Assembly (NCBI GenBank): GCA_030674185.1
Contig: JAPXFY010000026.1
Coordinates: 55,799,252 to 55,863,251, forward strand
Source: Monoplex corrugatus
Taxonomy: Eukaryota; Mollusca; Gastropoda; Littorinimorpha; Ranellidae
Length of the DNA stretch: 64,000 bases
Direction: 5' to 3'
The notes beneath the pieces were generated by a model. It saw only the letters and a list, made by a program, of their open reading frames with translations, did not search any database and was not told the DNA's origin. The stretch's first letter is position 1. Each line of letters starts with the position of its first letter. A program made the position numbers and the translations under genes. Below are positions 22,446 to 34,234 of this stretch, piece after piece.

Positions 22446-23052
22446 CTCATGGAAAAAACACCAAGAGCAAAAATGAAAGGATGAACTGAGCTTCATAGTA
22501 TACACACTGTACGAAACAGACCTTAGCCAAGACGACTACATTTTGACATCCATCAGGTCTGTATGTCCAAATATAACGGACCCAGCCGGAAACGAACAGC
22601 TGATAAGCCTTCAGACTTTTGTAAGCCGTTAATTCGTCCGTTGTGTAGGAGTTGGTCCCATGATGTGATGATAAACAAAATAATGATGCTGATATAGGCC
22701 TAGTTTATATCAGGGAGATTATCTGGATGCGCAGACCGCGATTGTTTTAGAATATCATAAGGATCAACTCCATGTGTATCCAGAATTTTTAAATGATACC
22801 TAAGGTTCTCCTTTTCACTGAGTTTTTCTGCGTAGTTCAATGCCGACGGTGCTTGCGTTCGCTCTGTGGCGTCCAGGGCCCGTATGCACGTCGGTCCGTT
22901 TAGTGGACTAACCGCGTTTATCCCCTATACGGGCGGATAGGCGGGAAAAATCGGTATGCACGTCAATCTGGCTAGCCTAGCCTATACGGATTTTCGCGTT
23001 TAAAGTTATCGCACCTCTGGGGGTCCGATAGCGGGCCTAAACGCGTGTAAAT

Positions 23053-23373
23053 ATGGCGGCACTTTTGTTTTTCCAAGCACGACAGCGGCGTCTTCTGCGA
23101 AGAAACCGGATTTTCCGGGACCGTACTAATCCCTTCGACACGTACGACGACAGAGAAGTGTTTCGTAAGTTCCGATTTCGTCGGCAGCACATCCTGGAAC
23201 TGACACGTCAGGTGTCAGCTGACATCACTCTCGCGAATCGCGGATTCACCCTCACTCCCCTGCAGCAAGTGCTCGTCACTTTGCGCTACTTGGCCACGTC
23301 AACATTTCAAGACGTCTGTGGAGAATTGGTCGGCGTGGACCAGTCGACAGTGAGGCTATTCCTTATTCCTTAA
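23053..23373 (+). CDS. Harbinger transposase, N-terminal fragment
   Basis: The frame is 106 residues and starts MAALLFFQARQRRLLRR. The pattern FRKFRFRRQHILELTRQ, then LTPLQQVLVTLRYLATSTFQ and DVCGELVGVDQSTV, is the helix-turn-helix region of HARBI1-like transposases. The frame ends just after STV in low-complexity sequence (ATTCCTTAAAAGGAAG repeated). The DDE nuclease that normally follows over about 250 residues is missing. It is a deletion derivative and cannot catalyse transposition. Confidence 0.85.
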   Translation: MAALLFFQARQRRLLRRNRIFRDRTNPFDTYDDREVFRKFRFRRQHILELTRQVSADITLANRGFTLTPLQQVLVTLRYLATSTFQDVCGELVGVDQSTVRLFLIP

Positions 23374-23593
23374 AAGGAAGAAACTATTCCTTAAAAAGAA
23401 GAAACCCGCATTTTCGAAAACTATTCATTGCCGGCTCTGGCTCCGGATAGACTATAATGACAAGACAAGCGTTTGTGAAATCAGAATGTGAAAGTTTACA
23501 GAATGGAGCAGTGAAATGCAATCTGCATCATTTAGGTCAGTGTAATTCTATTGGCATGTGAAATGATAATGATAAAAAACAGTAACTCACCGG

Positions 23594-23977
23594 TCACTCC
23601 AGAGAACAAAAAGACTTGTCCCCTATGATAGACAATATCACTTCTTCGTAGGGTACTGGCGCTGGTGCTGGCCCTCCTCCCGTTTTCGCCTCGTCTCTCT
23701 CTTTGTTTAGAACCGATGCTTTCAGTGCTCTCCATTTCTCCTTCAAATCCGTTAGAGTTCGCACTACCACGCCGCATGCGTTCACCTTGGCTGTTATTCT
23801 CTGCCATATCTCCTTCTTCATCTCACTGGTTATGGTGGCGCTGTGGCTGCTGAAAAGGGTCACATGTTCTACTTGCAGCTCTTCAAGTAGTATTCTAACT
23901 TCCTCAGCACTGAAGTTAGCTTTTCTGGCCCTTTTTCCCACTTTCTCCGTCATGCTGCAAATTTCAGAAGCTTCCAC
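23594..23977 (-). CDS. Harbinger Myb/SANT-like accessory protein
   Basis: The frame is 127 residues, with the start at 23977. It contains KRARKANFSAEEVRILLEEL, then IWQRITAKVNACG and RTLTDLKEKWRALKAS. This is the trihelix/Myb-like DNA-binding pattern of the second Harbinger protein, which helps bring the transposase to the nucleus and the transposon ends. A Pro/Ala stretch follows. The frame is intact and convergent with the transposase fragment. Introns are not excluded. Confidence 0.8.
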   Translation of the reverse strand: MEASEICSMTEKVGKRARKANFSAEEVRILLEELQVEHVTLFSSHSATITSEMKKEIWQRITAKVNACGVVVRTLTDLKEKWRALKASVLNKERDEAKTGGGPAPAPVPYEEVILSIIGDKSFCSLE

Positions 23978-24198
23978 GTGTAGTTGGATTAAACCGAAAG
24001 CACACAGCGGAGCCGGTTTTCCCAGTAATATATAAATATCTCACCTTTCACTTGGCGTTTAGCTATACGTTTCCGTTTAGCGCGTCGTGCATACCAAATC
24101 CGGTTAGGGTTTATACGCGGTTAGGGCCCGTATAGCTAACCGCGTTTAAGCTCTAAACGCGTTTAAGCTAACCGCCTCTGACGTGCATACGCGCCCAG

Positions 24199-25224
24199 GC
24201 CTACAGCCGTCGCATACCGTAGGGAAGGGAAGGAACTCCCGATAACTTGTCGAACTACACACAGCCCATTGCATTTTATTCCAATCTCAGTTTCTGTGAT
24301 CTACTTATGATCATTATGTGTGAATTTAAGTAGCGTTAAGTTGTCTGAAGAGAGATTAAATTAATTTTTAAAACTAGAACTTAAATCCAGCCGTGGTTAA
24401 CCTTTATAATTATATTAGTTTATACCTACCGTTTTTATGCGCAAGATGAAGATCTCACTGATCTGCAGCCGTGAAACTGAAGTGAAAGAAAGAGGCAGAC
24501 GGGAGAGCTTTCAGGCTATCAGTCGTCGGCCTCTTTACATCTCAGGAGATGATCCGGTGGATAACGTCGTAGAATCTGACTGGCGTAGTTAACTACAGTA
24601 GGGAGGCGAAGGGGGACTTATCTGGCAAAGCGTCCGGCTCCTTGGCTTTATATCATGTCTTGAAAGCTGAACTCTTATTTGACTTAAAACTGACTGCACC
24701 TTCACTCGTGGGGAAAATCTGACAATATGCGAATAGATACAGCAGTATGGGAATAACTGCATAGAGATAATCTTTTAAGTAAACCTACGTCTCTGTCGGG
24801 TTTATGCCGTTTCTACGATGTGCAAATGAAGTCGATGAAGTAAACAATATTCCATCAAAAAAATAATTAATGGTTGTCAGCCAGTTTTCGTACGATTACT
24901 TTTGTCTTATTACCGATATACGGCAGTGATTGTCTACGCTCTACAAAGCCATTAATTAAAGTTCTATTTATAAGGTCTTCGACGCTCTGTGGTTCCATCA
25001 CACACCCATTGATTTGCAACGCAATGCGCAACACAATGAAGGCCTACAACACGCAAGACAACTTTTTGTTGTTTTTGTTTGTTTTCTTTTTACGGGAGAG
25101 GGAGGGGGTTTGTTGTTGAGTTTACGATCATGTGTAATGCAGAAGAGTGCATTCAAACATAATAATCGTATTAAAGTCCTGATTGTTATTTTCTCTTCAT
25201 TTCTAACAAAAAATATCATCATCA
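24199..25224. other. No gene seen
   Basis: About 1 kb with no clear exon, repeat or element signature. Short open frames on both strands show no family motifs. Confidence 0.5.
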
Positions 25225-25945
<721 letters not shown>

Positions 25946-26145
25946 TGACTGATAGTTAAAAGATTATGTTTTTAATGATGATGTTGATGATAATGAGTGT
26001 AATAATTATTATGACAATCATAGCCACAACAACAAAAATAATTAATCATAATAATAGCTCAGCATAACTCAGTGTCATCTGCATCGTCATGATCTCCTGG
26101 TCTTGTTTCACTGTTGTTTAAATTTTCTTTCTAAATTACGCTTGA

Positions 26146-26292
26146 CACACACTTCTTGGTTGAAAATTTGTGACTCTCCTGCACCATCCTTCGAGAAAAC
26201 ATTTCCTGGTTGAAAATTTGTGACTCTCCTGTATCATCCTTCGAGAAAACATTTCCTGGTTGAAAATTTGTGACTATCCTGTGTTATCCATC
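26146..26292. repeat. 50-bp tandem repeat, about 3 units
   Basis: A unit containing TGGTTGAAAATTTGTGACTC and ATCCTTCGAGAAAACATTTC is repeated with few changes. Confidence 0.9.
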
Positions 26293-26423
26293 AAATGGAG
26301 TTAACATTTTGACTGATTTTCTCGGTTGCTAGTTTTGATCAAAGATGTTCTAAATAGAACTTTTTATACTGTCTTTGGTTCTGATTCAGTTAGGCCTATT
26401 TGATTGCTGGCAATCTCATTAAC

Positions 26424-26520
26424 GCTTTGATTCCCATACCCTGTTCTCCAGCATCCTGCTTTGTCAGCCATGCTGACAAAGCAAAATCTTAACCCTCTGA
26501 CTCCCTCTGCAGTTGGAGGA
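26424..26520. repeat. Solo copy of the 70-bp repeat found at 59404-59733
   Basis: Shares CCCTGTTCTCCAGCATCCTG-like and GACAAAGCAAAATCTTAACC motifs with the tandem array near 59.4-59.7 kb. It is more diverged and present about once. Confidence 0.65.
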
Positions 26521-27786
26521 AAGGGTCAACAAAGTTAAAAAGATTCTACAAAAAAAAAAAAAAAAAAAGAATCAAAATAATGAAGAATATAGGTAATATC
26601 AAGATTACGCTGATCACTGAGACAAAAGTGAATTTTTTCCCCACATCCAAATAAAAGTGCCATTGTGTTGTGTATCTTGCACATATAGTTGTGTCAGCAT
26701 CGGTTTTCGAATCTGGATAACAAGTTTAATCTGGATTCAACCCGTGTGTGGGGAGAAAGCAAACAAATTGAACAGTTTGTCTGTGTTACTGCTTCAGTCA
26801 TCGTCATTGTGAAAACCATCCTTCGTCTTGTCTTTATGTCAAGTGTGTGATAAAGTTTTGTGAAGTTGAGCACGTATGTCTTTGAGGATGAAAGTGCTTT
26901 GTCTGTCATGGGGGACTGTATTGAAAAGCGCCACAAGGTCAAGGTGAAAGTGTTTTGTGTAATTTCTGACAGGGTGCATTGTTTTGTAGTTGTGTAAAGT
27001 TTTTGGTCAGGTCGGATAGATGTATCCGCTACTGGTAACCTGGAACCCAGTACTACCTGTCACAGGGTCGAATTGCTGGCGACTAAACCAGCAACCCCAC
27101 CGGTCCTCTCAGGAGGATGGTGAGGAGGGTGGCTAGAAACCCTGGTGGAAATAAATTAGATCCATCAAAGGGCTGCCAGCTCTGGAGAGCTACCCGCGGC
27201 CATCTAGCTAAGGGAGTAAACCCTGACAGTAAATCCGGTGTGGGGCCCCTAAGGCGGTTGGATGGCAAACTTTGTCACTTTCCGGCAGCTCCTGCGGCCG
27301 CGTTGGCACCAAAACGTAACAGCCCTGCTGTTCCTTTGGATCTGTCAGTGAGGTGGAGAGGGGGGACAAGTTGCATGGGCAACAGCCTGTCTTCCATATT
27401 ACACTGCCCAAGCTTACATCCGTCCATTCATCCACAAACACTCTGCACCTACGACCTGGAGAGGACACTCCAGCCTCGCTACTAACACTAGTGTCGGCAC
27501 AACACGGGAAGCAACAGATACCGGTGATAAGTCATTGCTCAACTGGCGTAGAGCTGACGCCAGGGGTTGCTTTTGACGGTGGGAGAGACCTTCGTGTCTT
27601 ACTGGACAGCTACCGCCCGCCTAAGCTGGGCAGCCCCCAGCCAGTTAGGTGCTGTCCCGCCACGACCTGCCTTCTTCATTGGGTGCATGAAGATTAGGAG
27701 AAAATCTGACAAGCAGGTCGTTAATTACCGCACCAAACAAAAAGAAAAATTCAAATTCAAGAAACGGATCAGGAAAAGGATCAGCA

Positions 27787-29043
27787 GTGAAACTGGGCTG
27801 TTGGAATGTCCGAACAATGATGCCTGGGCTCTCCCAAGATCTGCAAGACGTCAGCGACGCCAGAAAAACCGCCGTCACTAACAGCGAACTAAAGAGGCTC
27901 AATGTGGACATTGCCACTCTGCAGGAAACACGGCTGGCTGACTCAGGAACACTAAAGGAAAGGGACTACACCTTCTTTTGGCAAGGAAAGAGTTCTGATG
28001 CCCCAAGAGAGCACGGAGTAGGCTTTGCAGTAAGGAACAGCCTGCTGAACATGATTGAACCAGGCAGCGGCGGTTCAGAACGACTCTTGACTCTCCGCCT
28101 CAACACCACCGAAGGCTATGTCACTCTCATCAGCGTTTATGCCCCAACTCTGTCCGCCTCTCCAGACACCAAGGATGAGTTCTACGAAAATCTTGCATCA
28201 ACCATAAGGAACATCCCCAGGACAGAACAACTTGTTCTCCTGGGCGACTTCAACGCCAGAGTGGGTGCAGACAATGACTCATGGCCCTTCTGCCTCGGTT
28301 CCTTTGGAGTGGGGAAAATGAATGAGAATGGACAGCGACTGCTTGAGTTTTGCGCCTGCCATGAACTGTGCATCGCCAACTCCTTCTTCAAGACGAAGCC
28401 TCAGCACAAAGTCTCCTGGAGGCATCCCCGCTCAAAACATTGGCACCAACTGGATTTGATCCTAGTAAGACGTGCCGCTATCAAAAACGTTCTCCACACT
28501 CGCTCTTATCACAGCGCAGACTGCGACACAGATCACTCTCTGGTATGTTGCAAGATCAGGCTACAACCAAAGAAGTTCCACTGCTCAAAGAAACAAGGGA
28601 ACCCTCGCATTGACGTCAGCAAGATGTCTCGGCCAGATCTTGTAGAACAGTTCGCAGAGGCCTTTCAGAGAGAATACGATGCATTGCAGCCCAGAGACTC
28701 TGCCACTGAGAGATGGGAAACGCTACGAGACACCATGCACCGCATTGCTATGGCCACCTTTGGGAAGAAAACTGTGAAGTCCCACGACTGGTTTGAGGCC
28801 AAATCATCAGAGATGACTCCCACTGTTGAGGCCAAGCGTGCCGCACTCACCAAGTATAAGCGGTCACCCAGTGAGAAGAACCTGCAAATCCTCAGGGCTG
28901 CCAGAAGTAAGGTTCAGCTTAACGCCAGGCGCTGCGCAAACGAGTACTGGACAGAGCTCAGCGAAGAGATACAGAGTGCTGCTGAAAGAGGCAACATCCG
29001 AGGAATGTATGATGGCATCAAGAAGGCACTGGGACCAACATAG
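27787..29043 (+). CDS. LINE apurinic-type endonuclease, up to nonsense codon
   Basis: The domain starts KLGCWNVRTM after GTG at 27787. The frame is open back to 27691 without ATG, while an ATG at 27686 opens a basic segment (MKIRRKSDKQVV) in another frame, so a frameshift near the start is possible. APE signatures in order are NVRTM, TLQETRLAD, ISVYAPTLS, LLGDFNARVG and CDTDHSLV. The enzyme nicks target DNA to prime reverse transcription. A helical linker follows, ending KKALGPT before TAG. The downstream RT is in the same frame, so this is one protein split by a point mutation. Confidence 0.88.
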   Translation: MKLGCWNVRTMMPGLSQDLQDVSDARKTAVTNSELKRLNVDIATLQETRLADSGTLKERDYTFFWQGKSSDAPREHGVGFAVRNSLLNMIEPGSGGSERLLTLRLNTTEGYVTLISVYAPTLSASPDTKDEFYENLASTIRNIPRTEQLVLLGDFNARVGADNDSWPFCLGSFGVGKMNENGQRLLEFCACHELCIANSFFKTKPQHKVSWRHPRSKHWHQLDLILVRRAAIKNVLHTRSYHSADCDTDHSLVCCKIRLQPKKFHCSKKQGNPRIDVSKMSRPDLVEQFAEAFQREYDALQPRDSATERWETLRDTMHRIAMATFGKKTVKSHDWFEAKSSEMTPTVEAKRAALTKYKRSPSEKNLQILRAARSKVQLNARRCANEYWTELSEEIQSAAERGNIRGMYDGIKKALGPT

Positions 29044-30966
29044 AGCAAGATCGCCCCCCTCAAATCCTCCACTGGGGAAGTAATCAGCAATCCTAGCCAA
29101 CAGATGGAAAGATGGGCGGAACACTACTCCGACCTCTACTCCACACAGAACATGGTGTCCCCCTTAGCCCTCGATGCCATCAAGTGCATGCCGGTAATGG
29201 AAGAACTTGACGCAGAGCCAACTGCGGACGAACTCAGCAAGGCCATTGATAGCCTGGCATCAGGGAAGGCACCTGGCAACGACGGAATTCCCCCAGACCT
29301 CATCAAGCACTGCAAGACTTCTCTTCTGCACCCTTTGCACGCAGTTCTCTGTCAGTGTTGGAATGAGGGAGCTGTACCACAGGACATGAGGGACGTCAAA
29401 ATCGTCACCCTGTACAAAAACAAGGGCGAAAGGAGCGACTGCAACAACTACAGAGGTATCTCGCTCCTCAGCATTGTTGGCAAAGTCTATGCTCGGGTCC
29501 TCCTAATCCGCCTGCAGAAACTGGCTGAACGCGTCTACCCGGAATCACAGTGTGGTTTTCGAGCAGAGAGATCCACGGTAGACATGGTCTTCTCCCTTCG
29601 CCAAATCCAGGAGAAGTGCAGAGAGCAGCGGATGCCCCTGTATGTGGCATTCATTGACCTCACCAAGGCCTTTGACCTAGTCAGCAGAGATGGCCTTTTC
29701 AGGGCTCTCCGAAAAATCGGCTGCCCCCCCAAACTGCACAGCTTAATTGAGTCCTTCCACTCAAACATGAAAGGGATGGTGCAGTTCAACGGAAACCTCT
29801 CCAAGCCCTTCGACGTACGCAGCAGTGTGAAACAAGGCTGCGTCCTGGCCCCAACCCTCTTTGGAATCTTCTTCGCTCTCCTCCTGAGGCATGCATTCAG
29901 CACAGCGCAAGAAGGGATCCACCTGCGGACCAGATCAGATGGCAGGCTCTTCAACCTCGCCGGCCTCAGAGCAAGGACAAAGGTCCGTGAAGCCCTCATC
30001 AGAGACATGCTATTTGCCGACGATGCCGCAGTTGTGACCCATACTCAGCGGGACTTGCAGTCACTAATGGACCGCTTCTCCCAGGCCTGCAAAGATTTTG
30101 GTCTGACCATCAGTCTTAAGAAGACAAACGTCCTGGGCCAAGACACGCCATCTCCACCAGCCATCACCATTGATGACTACGAGCTTGAAGCCATCCATCA
30201 ATTCACATATCTTGGGTCCACCATCACTGATAACCTCTCCCTTGACACAGAGGTCGACAAGAGGATCGGGAAGGCAGCCACAACACTAGCTCGCCTCACA
30301 CAAAGGGTGTGGACAAATCCCAAGCTGACCACAAAGACAAAGATGGCTGTATACAACGCCTGTGTCCTCAGCACCTTGCTGTATGACAGCGAGGCGTGGA
30401 CCACGCATGCTCATCAGGAGAAAAGGGTCAATACCTTCCACCTGAGAAGCCTACGGCGCATACTTGGCATTTCCTGGCAAGACAAGGTGACCAACACCGA
30501 AGTCCTAACCTGCGCTGGCCTCTCAACCATGCATACCATGCTGAGACAGCGTCGGCTGCGCTGGTTGGGCCACGTTCGCCGCATGGAAGATGGTCGCATC
30601 CCAAAAGACATCCTTTATGGTGAGCTTGCCACAGGGCAGAGAAACATTGGCCGCCCACAGCTGAGATACAAAGACGTTTGCAAGCGTGACATGAAGGCGC
30701 TTGAGATCAACACTGAGTCCTGGGAGGACCTCGCAGACGACAGCAACAGCTGGAGAACTACTCTCAAGAAACAGCTGCGGATTGGTGAGGACAAACTGTC
30801 AGCTGCTGCAGCAGAAAAGCGAGTTCGCAGAAAAGGGATGACAGCCAACAGACCAGCATCAGCATACACATGGGACCGCTGCGACAGAGACTGCCTCTCT
30901 CGCATTGGTCTGTACAGTCACAGGCGACGCTGCTTGGACCAAGCAGACAGCCCATCTAGACATTAG
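29044..30966 (+). CDS. LINE reverse transcriptase, same frame after the nonsense codon
   Basis: The first ATG after the stop is at 29104. RT motifs in order: SGKAPGNDGIPPDLI, NYRGISLLSIVGKVYARVL, CGFRAERSTVDMVFSLRQ, FIDLTKAFDLVSRDGL, VKQGCVLAPTLFGIFF and the catalytic MLFADDAAVV, then FTYLGSTITD. The C-terminal region has LYDSEAWTTHAHQEKR and LRRILGISWQDKVTN, then RLRWLGHVRRMEDGR. All catalytic Asp residues are present. It runs 641 codons to the stop at 30966. Apart from the upstream TAG it looks functional, so the copy is young. Confidence 0.9.
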   Translation, partial: SKIAPLKSSTGEVISNPSQQMERWAEHYSDLYSTQNMVSPLALDAIKCMPVMEELDAEPTADELSKAIDSLASGKAPGNDGIPPDLIKHCKTSLLHPLHAVLCQCWNEGAVPQDMRDVKIVTLYKNKGERSDCNNYRGISLLSIVGKVYARVLLIRLQKLAERVYPESQCGFRAERSTVDMVFSLRQIQEKCREQRMPLYVAFIDLTKAFDLVSRDGLFRALRKIGCPPKLHSLIESFHSNMKGMVQFNGNLSKPFDVRSSVKQGCVLAPTLFGIFFALLLRHAFSTAQEGIHLRTRSDGRLFNLAGLRARTKVREALIRDMLFADDAAVVTHTQRDLQSLMDRFSQACKDFGLTISLKKTNVLGQDTPSPPAITIDDYELEAIHQFTYLGSTITDNLSLDTEVDKRIGKAATTLARLTQRVWTNPKLTTKTKMAVYNACVLSTLLYDSEAWTTHAHQEKRVNTFHLRSLRRILGISWQDKVTNTEVLTCAGLSTMHTMLRQRRLRWLGHVRRMEDGRIPKDILYGELATGQRNIGRPQLRYKDVCKRDMKALEINTESWEDLADDSNSWRTTLKKQLRIGEDKLSAAAAEKRVRRKGMTANRPASAYTWDRCDRDCLSRIGLYSHRRRCLDQADSPSRH

Positions 30967-31030
30967 AACGGATGTACTTTGTCCATGGTCAGTCATGACC
31001 GAAGGAGGCCTACTAAAGTTTTTGGATGAT

Positions 31031-32048
31031 TCTGACATTGTGCGAGAATGACCAAATTTTTTCTTTTTTTTAAAAGACAGTTCATTTCGTTACTTTGATG
31101 CCAAGGTAGTTGTGAATTTTCTCCTGCTGCATGTCAACACTATAAAGGTTAAATGTGTGTGACAGACAATTTTTCATGGGCATTAGAGATTGAATAATTA
31201 TAAACAGATTATATACGTGCAAATGTATTTGAAGCGGTTGGGTGTGCTGGCCTGAACACAGACATCAGACAAGGCAATGTGCACGGGGTAGGCCAGGGCT
31301 TCAAGATCAAGGTAGGGTCAGTAATGTCAGCTGGCTCCATATGGTCTCTGTACTATCTAGTAACTTGTGTTTGCCTCGTGCGTTACGTACAGTAATTGTG
31401 TTACTTGTAATGCCGGCTGTCTCAATCAGTCAATGTGGATGAGTATGAATGAGAATGATTACTGAACGTTAATATTGCTTAGAATTAATTCACTAAAGAG
31501 AAAGAATGTTTATCATGGTTTGCTGTTTTATACTGTTGTGGACAATGTGTTCACGCAAGAGGAATGATTCTTTCGCAGTGTTGTTGACAGAGTTGGCATG
31601 ATCTTTGCTAGCTCGAGGGCATTATTGCCAGTTATTGACCACTGCAACCAACTATGGTTCATGTGGTGATGGGCATTTGTTTGATAGAATGCATGTACAT
31701 TGTTTGATGAAAGCTGATTGTTGGAGAAGAGAAAGGATTACCCATGAGTGATCCCTTTGTTATTACACATGTGCTCGCAAGCACACCATCTCAAACATCA
31801 AAATGACAAGTGTAAAGACTTTTTATTATTCTTCCACTAGACACACATGCACTCAAACACATTTTATTGATTGTACTTATGTCTATGATAGTGCTGTTTG
31901 TTTTCAGACATTCAAAGCTCAACACTCAACTCTCAACTCTCAACACCCACTACCTACCATCTAACTTTAAGCCTACCTTCTTCCTTTGCTGGTCTATGGA
32001 TGATGGAGGCTTGATGCCACAGATCCCAAATCGAGTAGTTAAATAATG
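31031..32048. other. No gene seen
   Basis: AT-rich sequence with no recognised exon or element. Overlapping AACTCTCAAC pentamer-type repeats occur near 31920-31945. Confidence 0.5.
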
Positions 32049-32107
32049 TGTGTGTGTATATATATATGCATGTATGTATGTATATATACATATGCGCGCG
32101 CGCGCGC

Positions 32108-32190
<83 letters not shown>
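32049..32190. repeat. TATG / (GC)n / (GT)n compound microsatellite
   Basis: TGTATGTATG and TATATA runs, then about 28 bp of alternating GC (32094-32121), then about 68 bp of GT. The pure GC alternation is a strong Z-DNA-forming sequence. Confidence 0.95.
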
Positions 32191-32191
<1 letters not shown>

Positions 32192-32302
32192 TGCGTGTTG
32201 GATGTACATTATAGGAAAGAATAATAGGGCATTGTTCTAGGTTAATTAGCTTTGGATGCACCCTGCTAATTGAATACACCACTAGTTAAGTACCCTACTA
32301 GT

Positions 32303-32805
32303 TCAGGTTCAGGTTCATATCGCTTATAGTCCAGCCGGCTACTAGAGCCATATCAGACCTAACACCATGTTAAAAACAACCACCAAGTTTGAGTAAAAAG
32401 ACAACCGTGGAAAACCGAAGTCACCGTTATCCTTGCAAGTCTAAAATACATTTAAAGAGTAATATACTCAAACGTGAAATTATATCAGATGAAATCTATT
32501 GATCTCTTGTAAAAATAGTAAAATTGCATCCCAAGGGGAATCTCCGAAGAGTAAGGAGTCCGCCGTGTAGTGCTTATGTCTCACATCGCGCAAGTCCAAG
32601 CATTCAATAAGCAGGCGTCTGATGCTCAACAGCTCATCACATGGTATACACCAAGGTGCTTCTTCATTTTTTAAAATGTAGGAATGAGAGTAGGATGTGT
32701 GACCGATGTGTAACCTACATGACACTGTCTCTTTCCTACAGTTCTCTGAAACAGATCAGAGAATCTCTGAAAGGTTGATACGGATTTGGAAAAGTTTTTT
32801 TTTGT
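32303..32805 (-). mobile_element. Jockey/I-type LINE 3' end (left arm of inverted pair)
   Basis: A minus-strand frame at 32725-32480 encodes the C-terminal tail: RLHIGHTSYSHSYILKNEEA, then CIPCDELLSIRRLLIECLDL and FLQEINRFHLI. The C-x2-C...H/E-x4-C knuckle is typical of this LINE group. The 3' UTR matches 1150-1480 closely, and the end carries GAACCT repeats (32303-32318). It is 5'-truncated. Confidence 0.85.
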
Positions 32806-33200
32806 CTGTCTGCTTATTCCAGTCCTCCTGCCAGAGATTTCTCACATAATATTCTTTTCCAAATCCGCTCCCGACCTGAAAGAAATTCTCCCATCTACTT
32901 CAGTGAACCATAGGAAAGAGACAGTGCTAATTGTTATGTAGATTACTCACGGATCACACATCCTACATTCATTCCTACTTTTTTTTTAAAAAAGGAAGAA
33001 GCACCTTGCGGTATATCATGTGATGAGCCATTGAGCATCAGTCACCTTCTAGAATGCTTAGACTTGTACGATGTAAGGCATAAGCACAACACGGAAGACT
33101 CTTTAAAGAACTTCTTCTGAGACGTCCCTCCAGATGCAATTTTCCAGTTTTTACAAGAGATCATATTTTAGACTTACAAGGATAACGATGAGCATGATTT
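32806..33200 (+). mobile_element. Jockey/I-type LINE 3' end (right arm of inverted pair)
   Basis: Plus-strand copy of the same 3' region: GGAAAGAGACAGTGCTAATT, AGGAAGAAGCACCTTGCGGT, GCATCAGTCACCTTCTAGAATG and TTACAAGAGATCATATTTTA correspond, with many changes, to the reverse complement of 32500-32780. It is a separate, older or differently mutated copy lying head to head with the left arm. Confidence 0.75.
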
Positions 33201-33824
33201 TTAACTGTTGTCTTGTGAGTGTGTGAGAACGTTTTTTCAAGCACCTCAGTCCATAGATATAGGCGTTATGTAAACACAAGTGATTTTTGTAGTTCTTTTG
33301 TGAAAATTTGATCAAGTTATGATTTTTATTTCCATTATATCAGCATATTCTCAGTAAAGTAAGTTTACTGTTAATTATGATGATAATCAAATGCTTTATT
33401 GTTGAAAATGTCTTTTTTCTACTTTTTTTTTCAGTGATGAATTTAGCATAAAATGCATTTTATTTACCAAATGTATTACTTCATCTGTACAATAACATGC
33501 TCTTTGATTCAAAACAAATTTAAGGGTGCTGATGTCACCTCACGTCAAAACCAAGGGTGATCACGTGAGATAAATTACAGAATATAAAACTGGCGCTGCA
33601 TGAAGCAAAATAGTCCTTAATCGTCACCACACTGGGACAATAATACAAAACAAGAACAAAAACAAGAAGCAAAATACACAATTAGAGGCGTCAGTTGACT
33701 GACTGCATATAGGATTGCTGTCCTTATTTGTTACTCTGCTTCTGTCGTATCGCTTATGTGGGTGCGGACGCTAGACTCCAAATAAAAACAAAGAAGCAAA
33801 ATATCATAAGATCTATTGAAATTA
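33201..33824. other. No gene seen
   Basis: AT-rich unique sequence between the inverted LINE pair and the gypsy element. No motif recognised. Confidence 0.45.
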
Positions 33825-33917
33825 TAATGTTTGCAACTAACACAAAAATAAGCAAGCGAGTTCGTGCGGTTCGGACCGTTGGCATAATCTCGGTGACTAA
33901 CGAAGCGTCACGTTCTG
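33825..33917 (-). repeat. Gypsy 3' LTR, conserved part
   Basis: Matches 38271-38366 over about 93 bp. The rest of this LTR probably extends right to about 34200, but its 5' boundary could not be fixed because the other LTR is cut short. Confidence 0.7.
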
Positions 33918-34234
33918 CATGATAAACAACGAGAATATCAAGGGAGGTTATTCTACGTCACTCTTTCCGAGTTTCTAATAACTAATGACAATCACCGATC
34001 TGCAGTTTAGGCCTACTTTATCGAAAAACAAACTTAACATATCACGTCTGTGCATGACAAATTAAAGAGACTGAATCTTCCTAAATAATATTCACAAGTC
34101 AAGTTTCTGAGGCGTCTTCACTTTCCAGCCTGACTTTGTAATTTACAAGTCTTCTGTTGTGTCGTCTGTTCAGTAGGCCGTTTACTAAACGGTTCAGGGG
34201 TTCTTGTCTCAGCGGGTGGGTTAATCGGGAAGGC

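Larger units (their letters stand above)
22877..24195. mobile_element. PIF/Harbinger DNA transposon, internally deleted
   Basis: Terminal inverted repeats are GGCCCGTATGCACGTC (left, from 22877) and GGCGCGTATGCACGTC (right, reverse complement ending at 24195). CAG flanks both sides (22874-22876 and 24196-24198), the 3-bp duplication size expected of Harbinger. Subterminal ACCGCG and TTTAAACGCG-like motifs recur near both ends. It carries two convergent coding remnants typical of the superfamily: a transposase N-terminus on the plus strand and a Myb/SANT-like protein on the minus strand. At 1319 bp it lacks the catalytic DDE part, so it could move only with help in trans. Confidence 0.88.
27000..31030 (+). 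mobile_element. APE-type LINE, nearly full length, with one nonsense codon
   Basis: A 5' UTR-like GC-rich segment (27040-27690) is followed by one long reading frame for endonuclease plus reverse transcriptase that is broken only by TAG at 29041-29043. A short 3' UTR follows (CATGGTCAGTCATGACCGAA, to about 31015). I could not find a poly(A) tail or certain target duplications, so the outer ends are approximate. Clade is RTE/CR1-like and left open. Confidence 0.85.

Noticed and set aside
29535..30008. 157-codon minus-strand open frame
   Set aside because: Antisense shadow of the LINE reverse transcriptase.
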